A DNA stretch of 64,000 nt from Trichoplax adhaerens (lineage: Eukaryota; Placozoa; Uniplacotomia; Trichoplacea; Trichoplacidae). The notes below the pieces were generated by a model, which saw nothing but the letters and a program-made list of their open reading frames with translations, did not search any database and had not been told where the DNA came from. The stretch lies in the NCBI RefSeq assembly GCF_000150275.1, contig NW_002060959.1, positions 440,172 through 504,171 on the forward strand, read 5' to 3'. Each line of letters begins with the position of its first letter. The first letter of the stretch is position 1. Positions 1 through 10,965 of this stretch are shown here, in pieces. The translations under genes and the position numbers were made by a program.

Positions 1-1
1 T

Positions 2-1348
2 ATGATGTATCAGAATTGTCTAAAAATCCATAAGGAAGTATTTGGCGAGGAGAGCTCGAAAGTTGCAGAATCTTACCGTCAAATTGGTCTTATCAACTGC
101 AAGCAAGAGAAATACAACGATGCCATTGCAAAGATACAAAATGCTCTCGATATATTGCGAAAAGATTCAAAAGAAGAGAATTTACAAATAGCAGAATGTT
201 ACGCTAGTCTTGGCCTTGTCCATAATAAGCTTTTGCAATGTAAACAGGTTTTCGAATATTATCAGAAATGCTTCACTATTCGACAAGAACTGCTGGATGG
301 AAATGATTTAAGTTTAGCTGAGTCTTATAGTGATATTGCTTTTACTCACGGCAAGCTACTTGAATATGATCAAGCGATAGAGATGTATCAAAAGTGCTTA
401 ACTATTCTTACAGAAGGAAAGGCTAGCAAATCAAGTATTGCTGAAACTTATTTTAACATAGAAGATATTCATAAACAACAAGATAATACGAATCAAGCTA
501 TGGCTATGCATCAAAAAGGAGTCGATTTTAAGCTCCAAGCTGAAGGAGAGCAGAATTCGGATAGAGCTGAGAGTTATTACTATCAGGCAGACTTGTATCG
601 AGACCAAGAAAAGTATAAAGATGCTCTATCCTTGTACCAGAAAGCTCTGGATATTTTACTCTCGTCAGTACATAAAAATGGCGACGTTGCAGCGTGCTAT
701 AGTCAAATGGGCATCGTCTTTAAACGACAAAAAAAATATGCAAAGGCCCTTGTAAAATTCAAGGAATGTTTCGATATATTGTCCAAGGAAAGCGAAAAAG
801 ACAACAATGCTATATCTGCTACGTATCTAAATATAGCCCATACTTATTGGGAGCAGAAAAAATATGAACAAGCAATCGAAACGTTTCAAAATTTTATTAA
901 TCTTCAACAGCAGATGCATGAAGACAATTTGATGAGTGAAAATGTCATCGATTCTTATAGCAACATTGGAGATTGCTATCATGAATTATCCAAGCATGAA
1001 CAAGCATTGCCAGCATTTGAAAAGTGCTTAGAATTACAGCTGAAAAAATTGGATGCCAAAGATATTAAAATTGCCTACACCTACACCAATATTGCAGTTT
1101 GCTACGAATTTCTGGAGAAGATTGAAGAGGCCATCCAATTTCTTCAAAAATCGGCCGATGTCAAAGGTGCTACGCTAGGAAAGAACCATCCTTCTATTGC
1201 TGATGATTATGATGAAATAGGTTGTCTCTATACGCATATCAATAAGCCAAAAGAGGCTGCTATAAAGCATTTTTATGCCGCAACCATTCGCAATCCTTCA
1301 AATCCGAAAATCAAATCTAAACCAAAGCGTAAATTTGGCAAAGGTTAG
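2..1348 (+). CDS. TPR (kinesin light chain-like) repeat protein, 3' part
   Basis: The frame is open from the left edge of the window to a TAG at 1346-1348 (448 codons), and the real start lies outside. The product is a run of about ten TPR units of roughly 40-42 residues. Each has the helix pair pattern Y-x-x-A-x-x-x-Y-Q-K-C-L followed by A-E-x-Y-x-x-I/L-G. Units of this type bind peptides and act as scaffolds in kinesin light chains and relatives; the partner here is unknown. The tail is basic (KSKPKRKFGKG). Its repeats resemble the C-terminal half of the 705-residue gene at 12099 and continue about 250 residues further. No intron is visible. Family membership is clear, but the exact role is not predictable. 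Confidence 0.85.
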   Translation: MMYQNCLKIHKEVFGEESSKVAESYRQIGLINCKQEKYNDAIAKIQNALDILRKDSKEENLQIAECYASLGLVHNKLLQCKQVFEYYQKCFTIRQELLDGNDLSLAESYSDIAFTHGKLLEYDQAIEMYQKCLTILTEGKASKSSIAETYFNIEDIHKQQDNTNQAMAMHQKGVDFKLQAEGEQNSDRAESYYYQADLYRDQEKYKDALSLYQKALDILLSSVHKNGDVAACYSQMGIVFKRQKKYAKALVKFKECFDILSKESEKDNNAISATYLNIAHTYWEQKKYEQAIETFQNFINLQQQMHEDNLMSENVIDSYSNIGDCYHELSKHEQALPAFEKCLELQLKKLDAKDIKIAYTYTNIAVCYEFLEKIEEAIQFLQKSADVKGATLGKNHPSIADDYDEIGCLYTHINKPKEAAIKHFYAATIRNPSNPKIKSKPKRKFGKG

Positions 1349-2458
1349 TCTAGAAAATCCCTAAAATTTTGTTGTTTTTCAGATGACAGTCTTAACCCAT
1401 TCCATAAGAGTAACTATTTTAGGATAGCTATTGAAGATGATAATAACAAGTCATAAGTCAATTTTGCGTTCGTATTTTACCGGTCATTTGAACTTATTGA
1501 TCATTCAGTGTTGCTAACGAAAGCTCGTCAATATCAAATAAGTGGAGGTATATATTTTTAGCTAGTAGATACTCTTATGCTAACTAGAACTATTTATTCT
1601 CTTGGAAATACTCCTTTATAGGTAGTGAAAAAAAAAAAAATTATAAGAAATTGTTGGCTGATTAGAGTCCGATGATACTTGAAATTCGAAAAAGATCTAA
1701 GGGGAAATATTTAATCTATTCTTTAGCTCAAATAAATCGATACCAATGATTTATTAGGAAACTTGGGCATAGTTTAGTTTATCTTAGAATATTTAGAGAT
1801 CATTCCATTACAGAAATTTTAGGATGAATAGAGTCCGATGACTGAAATTGTAAAAGATTTAATGGGAAATATTAGAATTATTCATTAGTTCCAATAAATC
1901 GATACCAATGATTTGTTAGAAGCTTGGATATAATTTAGGTTGTCGTGGAATGGTTGCATTTTATTCTTTCACCACAGATTTCTACGTAGTTTATTCCAGC
2001 TGGATGGCATTTTATTTTAAGAATGTCGTCAAGAGTAGAAAAAGAATGAATATAGAAATTTGTGCTTTGTACTAGAGACAAATAATGAATAGGACATCGT
2101 CTAGATACAAATTAAAACATTAGAATTATAAACTCTGGCCATGATTAAAATTCCTTATCCTGATGTAATGCTAATTTTAACTCATACTGCTTTTAATTCA
2201 TTCAACTCGTATAATGTCAAATACAAGAACTGATATACAAAATTTCATGATAAATTGTTGCATATGTATTATATGATGGAAGACACTTAATGATAAAGGT
2301 TACGATAATTTTTAAATTCTTCTTCAAGATTTTGTATTGTAATGTTGCGGCTTTAAAAAATAAATGAATAATTTGATTACGGTAGATTTTACTCAGTATC
2401 TTAGTATATTGTGAAGCCGACTACTTTATTCGGGTTAGAATTATGGAATATCTACTAA
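1349..2458. other. non-coding gap with a diverged tandem repeat
   Basis: No supportable gene. It contains the 166-bp tandem pair annotated separately. The rest is AT-rich and stop-dense in all frames. Confidence 0.6.
1660..1950. repeat. diverged tandem repeat, two copies, period about 166 bp
   Basis: The block starting at the motif GAGTCCGATG (1665) recurs at 1831. Both copies then carry AATAAATCGATACCAATGAT and a similar tail. Small indels and many substitutions separate them, so the duplication is old. Confidence 0.75.
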
Positions 2459-2887
2459 CTTAATTTTGTTAAGAATCATACCATATATGAGCATCAAAGT
2501 GACCTTGGACAATGCTATAATAAATTATCCAAGCGTGATCAAGCATTGAAAGCAGTTGGGAAATGTTTAGAAATGCGAATAAGTGTCCTAGCGCTTAATG
2601 ATATCCTAATAGCTTATGCATACTTTCATGCTGCTGTTTGTTGCGAACATTTAGGAAAGCTTGAAGATGCTATAACCTTTCATCAAAGATCGATCAACAT
2701 TACATCAAAAGCACTTGGAGAGAGGCATCCTTCTATTGCCGAAAAATATGAAGATATTGGATGTATTCTAGCTCGATTAAATAGAAAAGGCAAAGCTACT
2801 GCTATGTATTCATATGCTGCAAAGCTTCGTAGTGATCCTTATCCTGAAATCATAGTTGATCGAAAGCGTAAAATTGATGACGATTAG
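2459..2887 (+). pseudogene. C-terminal fragment of a TPR gene
   Basis: An open frame runs from just after a TAA (2456-2458) to a TAG at 2885-2887. From about 2501 it encodes SDLGQCYNKLSKRDQALKA, then one more full TPR and the basic tail. This aligns residue by residue with the last 100 or so residues of the TPR gene ending at 1348, including the motif G-x-x-H-P-S-I-A. No start codon, promoter or N-terminal repeats precede it, so it looks like a truncated duplicate of the 3' end. It could instead be a 3' exon of an undetected gene, but no convincing acceptor or upstream TPR exon is seen. Confidence 0.65.
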
Positions 2888-4519
2888 TCTGTAATTTTGC
2901 TAGAATCTTGAAATGAATATTAATGTAAAAGATTGTTAACTGATCCACTGAGTAAAAAGTCTACCTTAGCATGGCTTTTGAGATATTAGCAATATCATTC
3001 ATTGGCTTGCCTTGAGTTGCTATAAACTGTTGCAGTAAATCTCACTTTAATAAAAACGTGTTTCTCGGTTGATAAGTATCCAATTTCTATGAGCTGTGGT
3101 TGTTTCATCTCTCCAATAAATTTGCTACAGATACCTAAAAATTCATTGATTGAAAAGAAATAGGAGGCTAGCTGCATAATTAAATCAATAAGGTGAAAAA
3201 GAATAAGAAAAATTCAAATTGTGAATCAATCCAAGTTAATTGATGTATTGCAGTCTACTAATATGCAGATTGCCTTAGAGTACGTAGATTTAAATTTTCG
3301 AGATTTATACTATTTTCATCTACAACAATATTTTAGTTTAGTTTTAATTTAATCGATTTAATAGTTTATATAAGTTACTATTAATGCGCAGATACTAACC
3401 ATAAATTTATATATTATTATTGCTAAGCAATTACAAGATAAATCTTGTGTCAAGTTGATTTTACTGTATAATTATATCATTTTTCATTACAGCTTTGAAC
3501 AATTTTAGTTATAATAGACAGGTACTATCAACTAGTAGAAAATCTTGCAAAATATCATGTAGCTTTGTCAAAATATTCCTTTACAAAATAAATGTGTATC
3601 ATTAGGAATTTCATATTGGTTCATTTATCTGATAAAAAACACTTTTTCAATTTGTTAAAATAATCAATTACCTTGTCTATATCGACAAATTTAATCAAAT
3701 TGACAGGGATAAATTTCCCTTATAGAAGCAAAAATATTCTAAAATTTTTTATTAGCCATTTATTATGTCATAGATACTGATGGTGTAACAGCAATCGTGA
3801 TCGAGGTTATCATCGCAGGAGGAGGAAAGGGGGTTTGGATCAGTACAAATAAATACTTGAACAATTGGCGGTTTTATAGCCATTGAGCATAATCGAAATG
3901 CCTACCACTATAGGAAAGCCCAATAGTTAGTGGACAACAAGGCCTGATTTTGTGATTTTCTAATTTGTTAATGCGCCTTAATGTAAGATAGAATGTTGTT
4001 TATTGAGGTTAGTTGATACTAATGGAGCCTGCAAATATTTCTAAAAGGCGGTGAATGGGTGCGCTGTGTCTCCTACCTAGTTAATAGGCCTAAGTATCGG
4101 AACTAGAGCGCTTATTTCTCGTTAATAGGATTAGCACCACTCCTTAAATCGGTACGATCGGACATTTTTTATGTCATGAAGGCCGAGTAGTACTTCGATA
4201 ACGGCTGTACTCACCTCAACGTATAATAGGTAGTAGAGTTCTAAGCCATAATCACATACAAGACGTGGATTTACATTGAGAAAAGTGCGAGGAAGCTTTA
4301 TTAGAAGTTAATAATTAGTTTACTAACACGAATATTTCTCATATAATAAGATAAATTAGAATTAACTAGTAGAAATGAATTATTGCAATACAGCATCGAT
4401 TACGTGAACTATTAAATCAATATGATACGCTTTCATGACCGTCCGTGCTAGATTACTACAATTTTCCATCGTAATGAATATAAGTACAAACACTTTATCT
4501 GATACTCCATATTATTGTG
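2888..4519. other. intergenic, nothing recognised
   Basis: About 1.6 kb without a supportable gene. A somewhat GC-richer stretch (about 3780-4260) has no long frame on either strand and no RNA fold I recognise. Confidence 0.5.
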
Positions 4520-4790
4520 TAATATTGAGATTACCATAACCATGATCTAGAATTAAAATCGAAGTCATTTCGTAAACAGCCTAAAAAAGAAATTTATGCT
4601 ACCTTAGATTCAATTACCGCAGATAGCTTCCGTTTTAGGACTGCACATCATTAAGGTAATTAATTATGCCGATGAGTTTTTGCGTGGTTTCTCATATATC
4701 GTTTGAGTTTGTCCATGCTTACCCTGCTCATCATAGACCTTTCTGATATTGTTATTTGATCAGTAACGAATAGCTATAACCAATGCTCTT
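4520..4790 (-). pseudogene. decayed tandem copy of the 3' end of the large TPR gene
   Basis: Read on the minus strand, this block parallels 4795-5065, the last TPR repeat, the stop and the 3' flank of the next gene, in the same order. Shared landmarks on the plus strand are a string like GACTGTACATCATCAAAG, then GATTTCTCATA-ATC, then ATCATCATAGACCTTTCT. Stops and indels interrupt any reading. It is a direct duplication of about 285 bp that has drifted freely. Confidence 0.7.
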
Positions 4791-4915
4791 ATATTATTTT
4801 GTAATGTTACGATGACCATAGCCAAGATCAAAAATTGAATTCGAAGTAATTTCTGAACGGTATCCTCAGGAATTTGATGCTAGCTTCGTTTAAATTATTG
4901 GGGATGCCTCCCATA

Positions 4916-7900
4916 TCAGGACTGTACATCATCAAAGTAATTATGGTAATCAGTTTTATGTGATTTCTCATACATCTTGTGAGCTTGTTCATGCTTCCCT
5001 TGATCATCATAGACCTTTCTAATATTTTCATATGAATTACCAATATCAGGATGATTGTGATCCAAAGCCAATAATTGAATTTTGAGCGATTTTTGGTACA
5101 TAGAAAGAGCTTCATCAAACTTGCCTTGGTTTCTATACACCGCTCCCATATTTTTATAAGATCCAGCAATGTCGGGATGATTTCGATCTAAGGCTGATAG
5201 CTGAATTTTAAGTGATTTCTCATGCATTATAAGAGCCTCTTCATATTTGCCCTGATCAGAATAGCCCTTGCCAATGTTGTTATATAATGCAGCAACATCA
5301 CGATAATTGTAGCCAGGGATCGACAATCGAATTTTGAGTGATTGCTCGAACGTAGAAATTGCATCTTCATAGTGGCCTTGATCATAGTATACCGTTCCAA
5401 TGTTGTTATATAATTCGGCCACATCGGGATGATTATTACCAAGAACTGATAACCGGATTTCTAATGACTTCTTATACATAGAAATTGCTTCATCATGCTT
5501 ACCTTGAGCACTATATGCGTCTCCAATATTGTTATAAGATTGCGCATTATTGAATTGATTTTGTTCAAGCATTGATAATTCAATTTTGAGCGATTTCTCA
5601 TACATAGATATAGCCTCTTCCTTTTTACTCTGAAGATTGTACATTGCTCCAATACTGTTATAGGACTTGGCGACATCTGAATGATCATGACCAAGGACTG
5701 ATATTTGTATTTCAAGTGACCTCTTAAGCATAGAAATAGCTTCATCGTACTTGCCTTGATCGCCATAGGCATTTCCCATATCGTTATATAATTTAGCAAC
5801 ATCAGAATGATTGTGACTAAGGACTGATAATCGAATCTTCAGTGATTTCTCATACATACAAATTGCCTCATCATACTTGCCGTTATTTCTATGCGCGATG
5901 CCCATGTTATTATATGATGTAGCCACATCGGGATGATTGTGACCAAGAACTGATAATTGAATTTTGAGCGATTTGGCAAACAGAGAAAGCGCCTCATCAA
6001 ATTTTCCCTGATTATTGTATGCAACGCCTATATTAATGTATGATATAGCAATCTCAGGATGATTGCAATCGAGGGTTGATAATTTAATTTTGAGAGACTT
6101 TTTGTGCATAGTAAGAGCCTCTTGATGGTTGCCCTGGTGATCATAAATTTCTCCAATGTTGTTATAGAGTCCAGCAATCTCCAAATGATCGTTACCATGA
6201 ATTGATAACTGAATTTGGAGTGAGTTCTTATACATAGAAATAGCTTCTTCATATTTGCCTTGATGACTATAAACATTTCCCATGGCCATATAAGAATGAG
6301 CTACTTGGGAATGATTATGACCAACGAGTGATAATTTCATCTTGAGTGATTTATCATGCATAGAAATGGCCTCTTGGTGTTTGCCTTGACGACTATAGGC
6401 TTGTCCCATACTTTGATATATTGAAGCGATTTCGATGTGATCACCATCAAAGACTAATAATTGAATTTTAAGAGATTTCTTATACATAGCAATAGCCTCA
6501 TTATACTTACTTTGCTGAAAATAGACCTGTCCGATGCTTGCATAGGATGCCGCAACATCACGATGATTGTGACCAAGAATAGATAATTGAACTTCAATCG
6601 ATTTTTCGTATTGGCAAATAGCTTCTTCATACTTGCATTGATTCTTATACACTAATCCAATATTGTTATATGAATTAGCAACACTAGGATGGTTATAACC
6701 AAAGACTGATAAATGAATATGGAGAGACTTTTCATACATGGATAGAGCCTCATCATATTTGCCTTGAATGCAATGGATATGACCGATGGATCCATAGGAT
6801 TTTGCAACATGAGGATGATTGTGACCAAGAGCTGATATCTGAATTGACAGCGATTTCTCATGCATGGAGAGAGCCTCTTTATATTTTCCTTGATGATAAT
6901 AGGCAATACCTATGTTCGTATATACATAAGTAATATCGGGATGATTGTGGCCAAGGAGGGACACTTGAATTTTGAGCGATTTTTCATACATGGAAATTGC
7001 CTCGTTGTATTTCCCCAAATCACTATAGATAGCGGCTATATTAACGTATGATTTAGCAATCTCTCGATGATTATGGCCAAAAATAGATAATTTAATTTGG
7101 AGTGCCTTTTCAGTCATGTTAATAGCATCTTGATGTTTACTCTGCATATAATATACAGCTCCAATATCATTATAAGATTGGGCAATATCAAGATGATCGT
7201 GGTCAAGGACTAATAATCGAATTTTAAGCGACTTCTCAAGCAAAGAAAGAGCCTCATCATACTTACCCTGATGGATATACACAGCCGCTATATTGTTATA
7301 GGACGAGGCAACATCGATATGATTTGGGCCAAAAACAGATAGTTGAATATGTAGTGATTTCTCGTATAAGGAAAGAGCCTCATCAGGCTTGCCTTGTTTC
7401 CTATGTACATTTCCCATGTTGTAATATAACGCAGCAACACCTGGATGATCGTGACCAAGATGCAATAATTTAATTTTGAGTGATTTCTCAAACATAGAAA
7501 GAGCCTCATCATACTTTCCCTGATTACTGTACACAGATCCCATGTTGCTGTAGCATGTAGCAATATTGGGATGATTATGGCAAAGAACTAAGAACATTAT
7601 TTGAAGTGCTTTGTCATACATACAAATAGCCTCATCATGCTTGCTTTGAGCACTAAATATAGATGCGATATTATGATAGGAATTGGCAACATGGAGATGA
7701 TTGTGACCGAGAGCTGATAATCGAATTTCTAGCGACTTTTCATATATAGAAAGAGCTTCAATATGTTTGCCTTGATCAAAATGTATCGTTGCAATATTGT
7801 CATATGATTGAGCAACATCAGGATGATTATCGTCAAGGACTAATAGTCGAATTTCGAGCGACTTTTGATACATAGAGATCGCTTCTTCGTGCTTTCCCTG

Positions 7901-8989
7901 GCCGCTATAGACCATTCCCAAGTTATTATATGTTTTGGCAACGTCAGGATGATTGTAGCCAAGGGCTGCTAATCGAATTTTTAGCGATTTCTCATGCACA
8001 GTTAGAGCCTCATCGTACTTTCCTTGATCACAATATGCAATTCCCATGTTTGTATAGGAGGTTGCAACATCTGCATGATCGGGACTATGAACTGATAATC
8101 GAATTTGCAGTGAGTTTTGATGCATACTAACGGCCTCTTCATGCTTCCCTTGATCATTACAAACTATTCCTAAGTTATTATATGAATGAGCGACATCAGA
8201 ATGATTGCGACCAAAAACTGATAGTCGAATTTTTAGCGACTTCTCATACATTGAAATAGCTTCATCGAACTTGCTTTGATTTCTATACACAGTACCAATA
8301 TTACTATATGATGTGGCAACATCGGGATGATTATGTCCAAGAGCTGAAAGTCGAATTTGAAGCGATTTTTCATGCATCCTGTAAGCCTCTTCATACTTGC
8401 TCTGATCATGATAAATGCTCCCAATGTTGTAATAAGATTGTGCAACATTAAGATGATTGTGACCGAGAACTGATAACTGAATTTTGACTAACTTCTCAAA
8501 TATAGAGAGAGCCTCATTGCGTCTACCTAAGGCTTGATAAACAACCCCGATCTGATTATACGAATTGCTAATACTTTTATTATCCTTGTCCGAACAATTC
8601 AATTTCATATCCAGCGATTCCATATAATCTTTTAAAGCTCCATCCCAGTCTCGCTGTGATCGTTTTATGTTGCCTTGTCTATCTAAACATTGAGTAATCA
8701 GAATCACTTCCTGGATCTTTTCCGCTACTTTTTGTGCATTTTTATTGAATTTTGCTGCTTCCATCCATTCAGTTCGCTTCATACAGACGTCAGCAGTAAG
8801 AAAATAAACATTGTATCTGAATCGATCTTCAATAGTAGTATCATCGACTACCGCCTGAATTTTATCTAACACTTGTGTATAATAGGACATCGCTTCGTTA
8901 AGATTGCCCGATTGATGATTTTCTACACCCTCTCGGTAAAGAGATTTTACATATTCAGGTATAAGAAACTTGGCCAATGGATTATCCAT
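4916..8989 (-). CDS. giant single-exon TPR protein (28 gap-free 42-residue repeats)
   Basis: 1,357 residues in one uninterrupted frame, ATG at 8989 and stop at 4916. Residues 1-157 are divergent TPR-like helices (W-D-G-A-L-K-D-Y at about 115). From residue 158 to 1333 there are 28 repeats of exactly 42 residues with no net gap, then a 24-residue partial repeat ending the protein. The consensus unit is D-E-A-I-S-M-Y-E-K-S-L-K-I, then S-V-L-G-H-N-H-P-D-V-A, then S-Y-N-N-I-G-x-V-Y-x-x-Q-G-K. The G-H-x-H-P-D-V-A link is the hallmark of kinesin-light-chain/nephrocystin-3 type TPRs. No kinesin coiled coil, NB-ARC, membrane segment or signal peptide is present, so it is probably a cytoplasmic solenoid scaffold with unknown partners. 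The many short frames overlapping it on both strands are by-products of its periodic codons. Confidence 0.93.
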   Translation of the reverse strand: MDNPLAKFLIPEYVKSLYREGVENHQSGNLNEAMSYYTQVLDKIQAVVDDTTIEDRFRYNVYFLTADVCMKRTEWMEAAKFNKNAQKVAEKIQEVILITQCLDRQGNIKRSQRDWDGALKDYMESLDMKLNCSDKDNKSISNSYNQIGVVYQALGRRNEALSIFEKLVKIQLSVLGHNHLNVAQSYYNIGSIYHDQSKYEEAYRMHEKSLQIRLSALGHNHPDVATSYSNIGTVYRNQSKFDEAISMYEKSLKIRLSVFGRNHSDVAHSYNNLGIVCNDQGKHEEAVSMHQNSLQIRLSVHSPDHADVATSYTNMGIAYCDQGKYDEALTVHEKSLKIRLAALGYNHPDVAKTYNNLGMVYSGQGKHEEAISMYQKSLEIRLLVLDDNHPDVAQSYDNIATIHFDQGKHIEALSIYEKSLEIRLSALGHNHLHVANSYHNIASIFSAQSKHDEAICMYDKALQIMFLVLCHNHPNIATCYSNMGSVYSNQGKYDEALSMFEKSLKIKLLHLGHDHPGVAALYYNMGNVHRKQGKPDEALSLYEKSLHIQLSVFGPNHIDVASSYNNIAAVYIHQGKYDEALSLLEKSLKIRLLVLDHDHLDIAQSYNDIGAVYYMQSKHQDAINMTEKALQIKLSIFGHNHREIAKSYVNIAAIYSDLGKYNEAISMYEKSLKIQVSLLGHNHPDITYVYTNIGIAYYHQGKYKEALSMHEKSLSIQISALGHNHPHVAKSYGSIGHIHCIQGKYDEALSMYEKSLHIHLSVFGYNHPSVANSYNNIGLVYKNQCKYEEAICQYEKSIEVQLSILGHNHRDVAASYASIGQVYFQQSKYNEAIAMYKKSLKIQLLVFDGDHIEIASIYQSMGQAYSRQGKHQEAISMHDKSLKMKLSLVGHNHSQVAHSYMAMGNVYSHQGKYEEAISMYKNSLQIQLSIHGNDHLEIAGLYNNIGEIYDHQGNHQEALTMHKKSLKIKLSTLDCNHPEIAISYINIGVAYNNQGKFDEALSLFAKSLKIQLSVLGHNHPDVATSYNNMGIAHRNNGKYDEAICMYEKSLKIRLSVLSHNHSDVAKLYNDMGNAYGDQGKYDEAISMLKRSLEIQISVLGHDHSDVAKSYNSIGAMYNLQSKKEEAISMYEKSLKIELSMLEQNQFNNAQSYNNIGDAYSAQGKHDEAISMYKKSLEIRLSVLGNNHPDVAELYNNIGTVYYDQGHYEDAISTFEQSLKIRLSIPGYNYRDVAALYNNIGKGYSDQGKYEEALIMHEKSLKIQLSALDRNHPDIAGSYKNMGAVYRNQGKFDEALSMYQKSLKIQLLALDHNHPDIGNSYENIRKVYDDQGKHEQAHKMYEKSHKTDYHNYFDDVQS

Positions 8990-10092
8990 GACTCCAAATC
9001 GGAAGAAGTTGATAAATGTGGGGTTAAAATAGTATTAAGTGAATCAAGGATTTAAACTGTAACTTCTATGGGAGTAAGGTGAAAATGCGCCTGTCCTGGT
9101 ACAAAATAAATGGCTTCTATCTACGTTACGAAAATTAATTAGCCTGATCATCGCTTAAAGACTGTACCATATGGACTGTACAAATATAACAACTGTTGGC
9201 TCTATGCCTATGACAGCAGTAATTTATCTATTTCCTTGTTAGATTCTATCAGTGATCGGATCAAAGGAATGCAATCTCAATTATACACTAGCTTACAATT
9301 AACATAATGTGAATAGAATAATAAAGAAAAATTTGCATACCACTATGCATACTTGCTGTAAATTAAAAGGCTACATGTCAATTCTTATTCCATCCATTGC
9401 TACTAAAAATGTCACGATAATTTCCATCATTATCTTATTTTATTATTGGACAAGCCAAAAAATAGATGAAATACTTGGACTTTCAACTAGTAAATTTAAA
9501 TTAAATAATTCATGATAATCTAGAACGTTCATTACTACTGTCATAGTTTCGTCTTATAACGCTTCATTTAAAGCAAAGTTTCGCATACTAATGATCTCAG
9601 AGATATAAACGCTGTAGATAATATTATGTATGAGTATGATTATTTCTTTATTAGAAAAAATTGTGCCTCCAAATAATTGATAAATTAGCATACAGGTTGA
9701 GTAGTGTCCATTTATTTAATTATCGTAAAATGTAGCAAATATTGCATCATACTCTACTTATTGTACATTGATACAGGCAGAAAATAAAATTAAGAATTCT
9801 TCTTGGTAGAGACTTTTGAATCTAAAATTGACAGCTTTTTAATCTTAATGTAACAGAAGTAATTGTTACATTTCGTGATATGAGAAGTATTTAAAGTTAA
9901 ATTTATAGCTTTATCGACGTAGTCAATGTCCATGATCATTTTAATAAAGATTTATAATACAATTTAATGAAACTGTCGTATTGAATGGTAGTTATACTGC
10001 ATGCTAGCTAATGATAGCAACTTTATCATACAATTATCACAATATCTAATATCGAATAGCTATCATTGACTTCAAATTTTAAAATTTCCAGC
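8990..10092. other. intergenic, 5' flank of the large TPR gene
   Basis: About 1.1 kb with no supportable gene. It must contain the minus-strand promoter of the 1,357-residue gene, but no clear TATA box is seen close to the start. Confidence 0.5.
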
Positions 10093-10720
10093 GTTCCTTG
10101 TTATAGTTCTGAGCAATATCAGGATAAGGATGGCCTAACACTTGTAATTAAATTCTCAGTGATTTTTCATATATGGAAAGAGCTTCTACATGCTTCTTCT
10201 GCTCTACATAAGCAGCTCCCAAATTGTTATAGCTAGGAAAAGTCAGGATGATGGTAGCCAAGAGTCAATAACTGAATCTTACGCGACTTTTCATACATTA
10301 AAATAGCTTTGTCGTATTTGCCTTGATTATGGTAGATCTTTCCAATGTTGTTATAAGATTGTACGACTTCGAGATGATTATGGCCAAGAACAGAAAATTT
10401 AATATCGAGTGATTTCTCATAAATGGAATAGCTTCTTCATGCTTGTTCTGATTCTTATATGCATCTCCGATTTTCTCGTACAATTCTGTAACGTCGAGGT
10501 GATTATGGCCAAGCGCAGATAATTTGATTTTGAGTGATTTTTTATCGGTAGAAATAGCCTCTCCACGTTTAATTAGATTCTTATACCCATCTTCCATGTT
10601 CTCAAGTAATTTGGCAATGTTGAGATGATTACCACTAGGAACTGATAATTGAATCTTGAGTGATTTCTCATAGGTACAGTAGAGAGAGCCTCATTATATA
10701 CTGTATATCTGAGGCTGCTA
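10093..10720 (-). pseudogene. TPR pseudogene, about five repeats with frameshifts
   Basis: Minus-strand reading gives about five consecutive 126-bp TPR units of the same type as the large gene (K-S-L-K-I-K-L-S-A-L-G-H-N-H). The longest open piece is 10298-10597. A one-base deletion near 10433 moves the reading to another frame, where TPR coding continues (Y-E-K-S-L-D-I-K-F-S-V-L-G-H-N-H). Further stops lie near 10240 and beyond. No start codon or N-terminal block is found. It is a dead, truncated relative of the gene at 4916-8989. Confidence 0.85.
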
Positions 10721-10734
10721 AAATAACTCAGAAC

Positions 10735-10965
10735 AGCAACGGTTCATTTTGATCATGTCATAGTCCAAGCATTCATTTTAATGATGTCATAGTGCGCAAA
10801 GAAAAATAGAATGGAAATAGCATAATAAATTACATATAAGAATTTAAGGAAAATTAGTACAAGGGTTTATTTTGATGATGCCATAGTGCACATATTTATT
10901 TTCATGCAGGAAAAGGGATGGAAATAGCATACAAACTCCATATAAGAATTTAAGGGAAATATACA
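10735..10965. repeat. short diverged direct repeats
   Basis: The phrase TTCATTTT-GAT-ATGTCATAG occurs three times (about 10743, 10772, 10865). The last two copies are followed by GGAAATAGCATA and then CATATAAGAATTTAAGG, giving units of roughly 90-100 bp. Confidence 0.65.

Noticed and set aside
4916-8989. Many 60-113 codon frames on both strands inside the large TPR gene
   Set aside because: They recur every 126 bp because the repeats are periodic; their content is a frame-shifted echo of the TPR codons.
4916-8989. Regular 126-bp periodicity resembling a CRISPR or satellite array
   Set aside because: Every unit is translated in one frame as a 42-residue TPR, units are diverged, and no repeat-spacer alternation exists.
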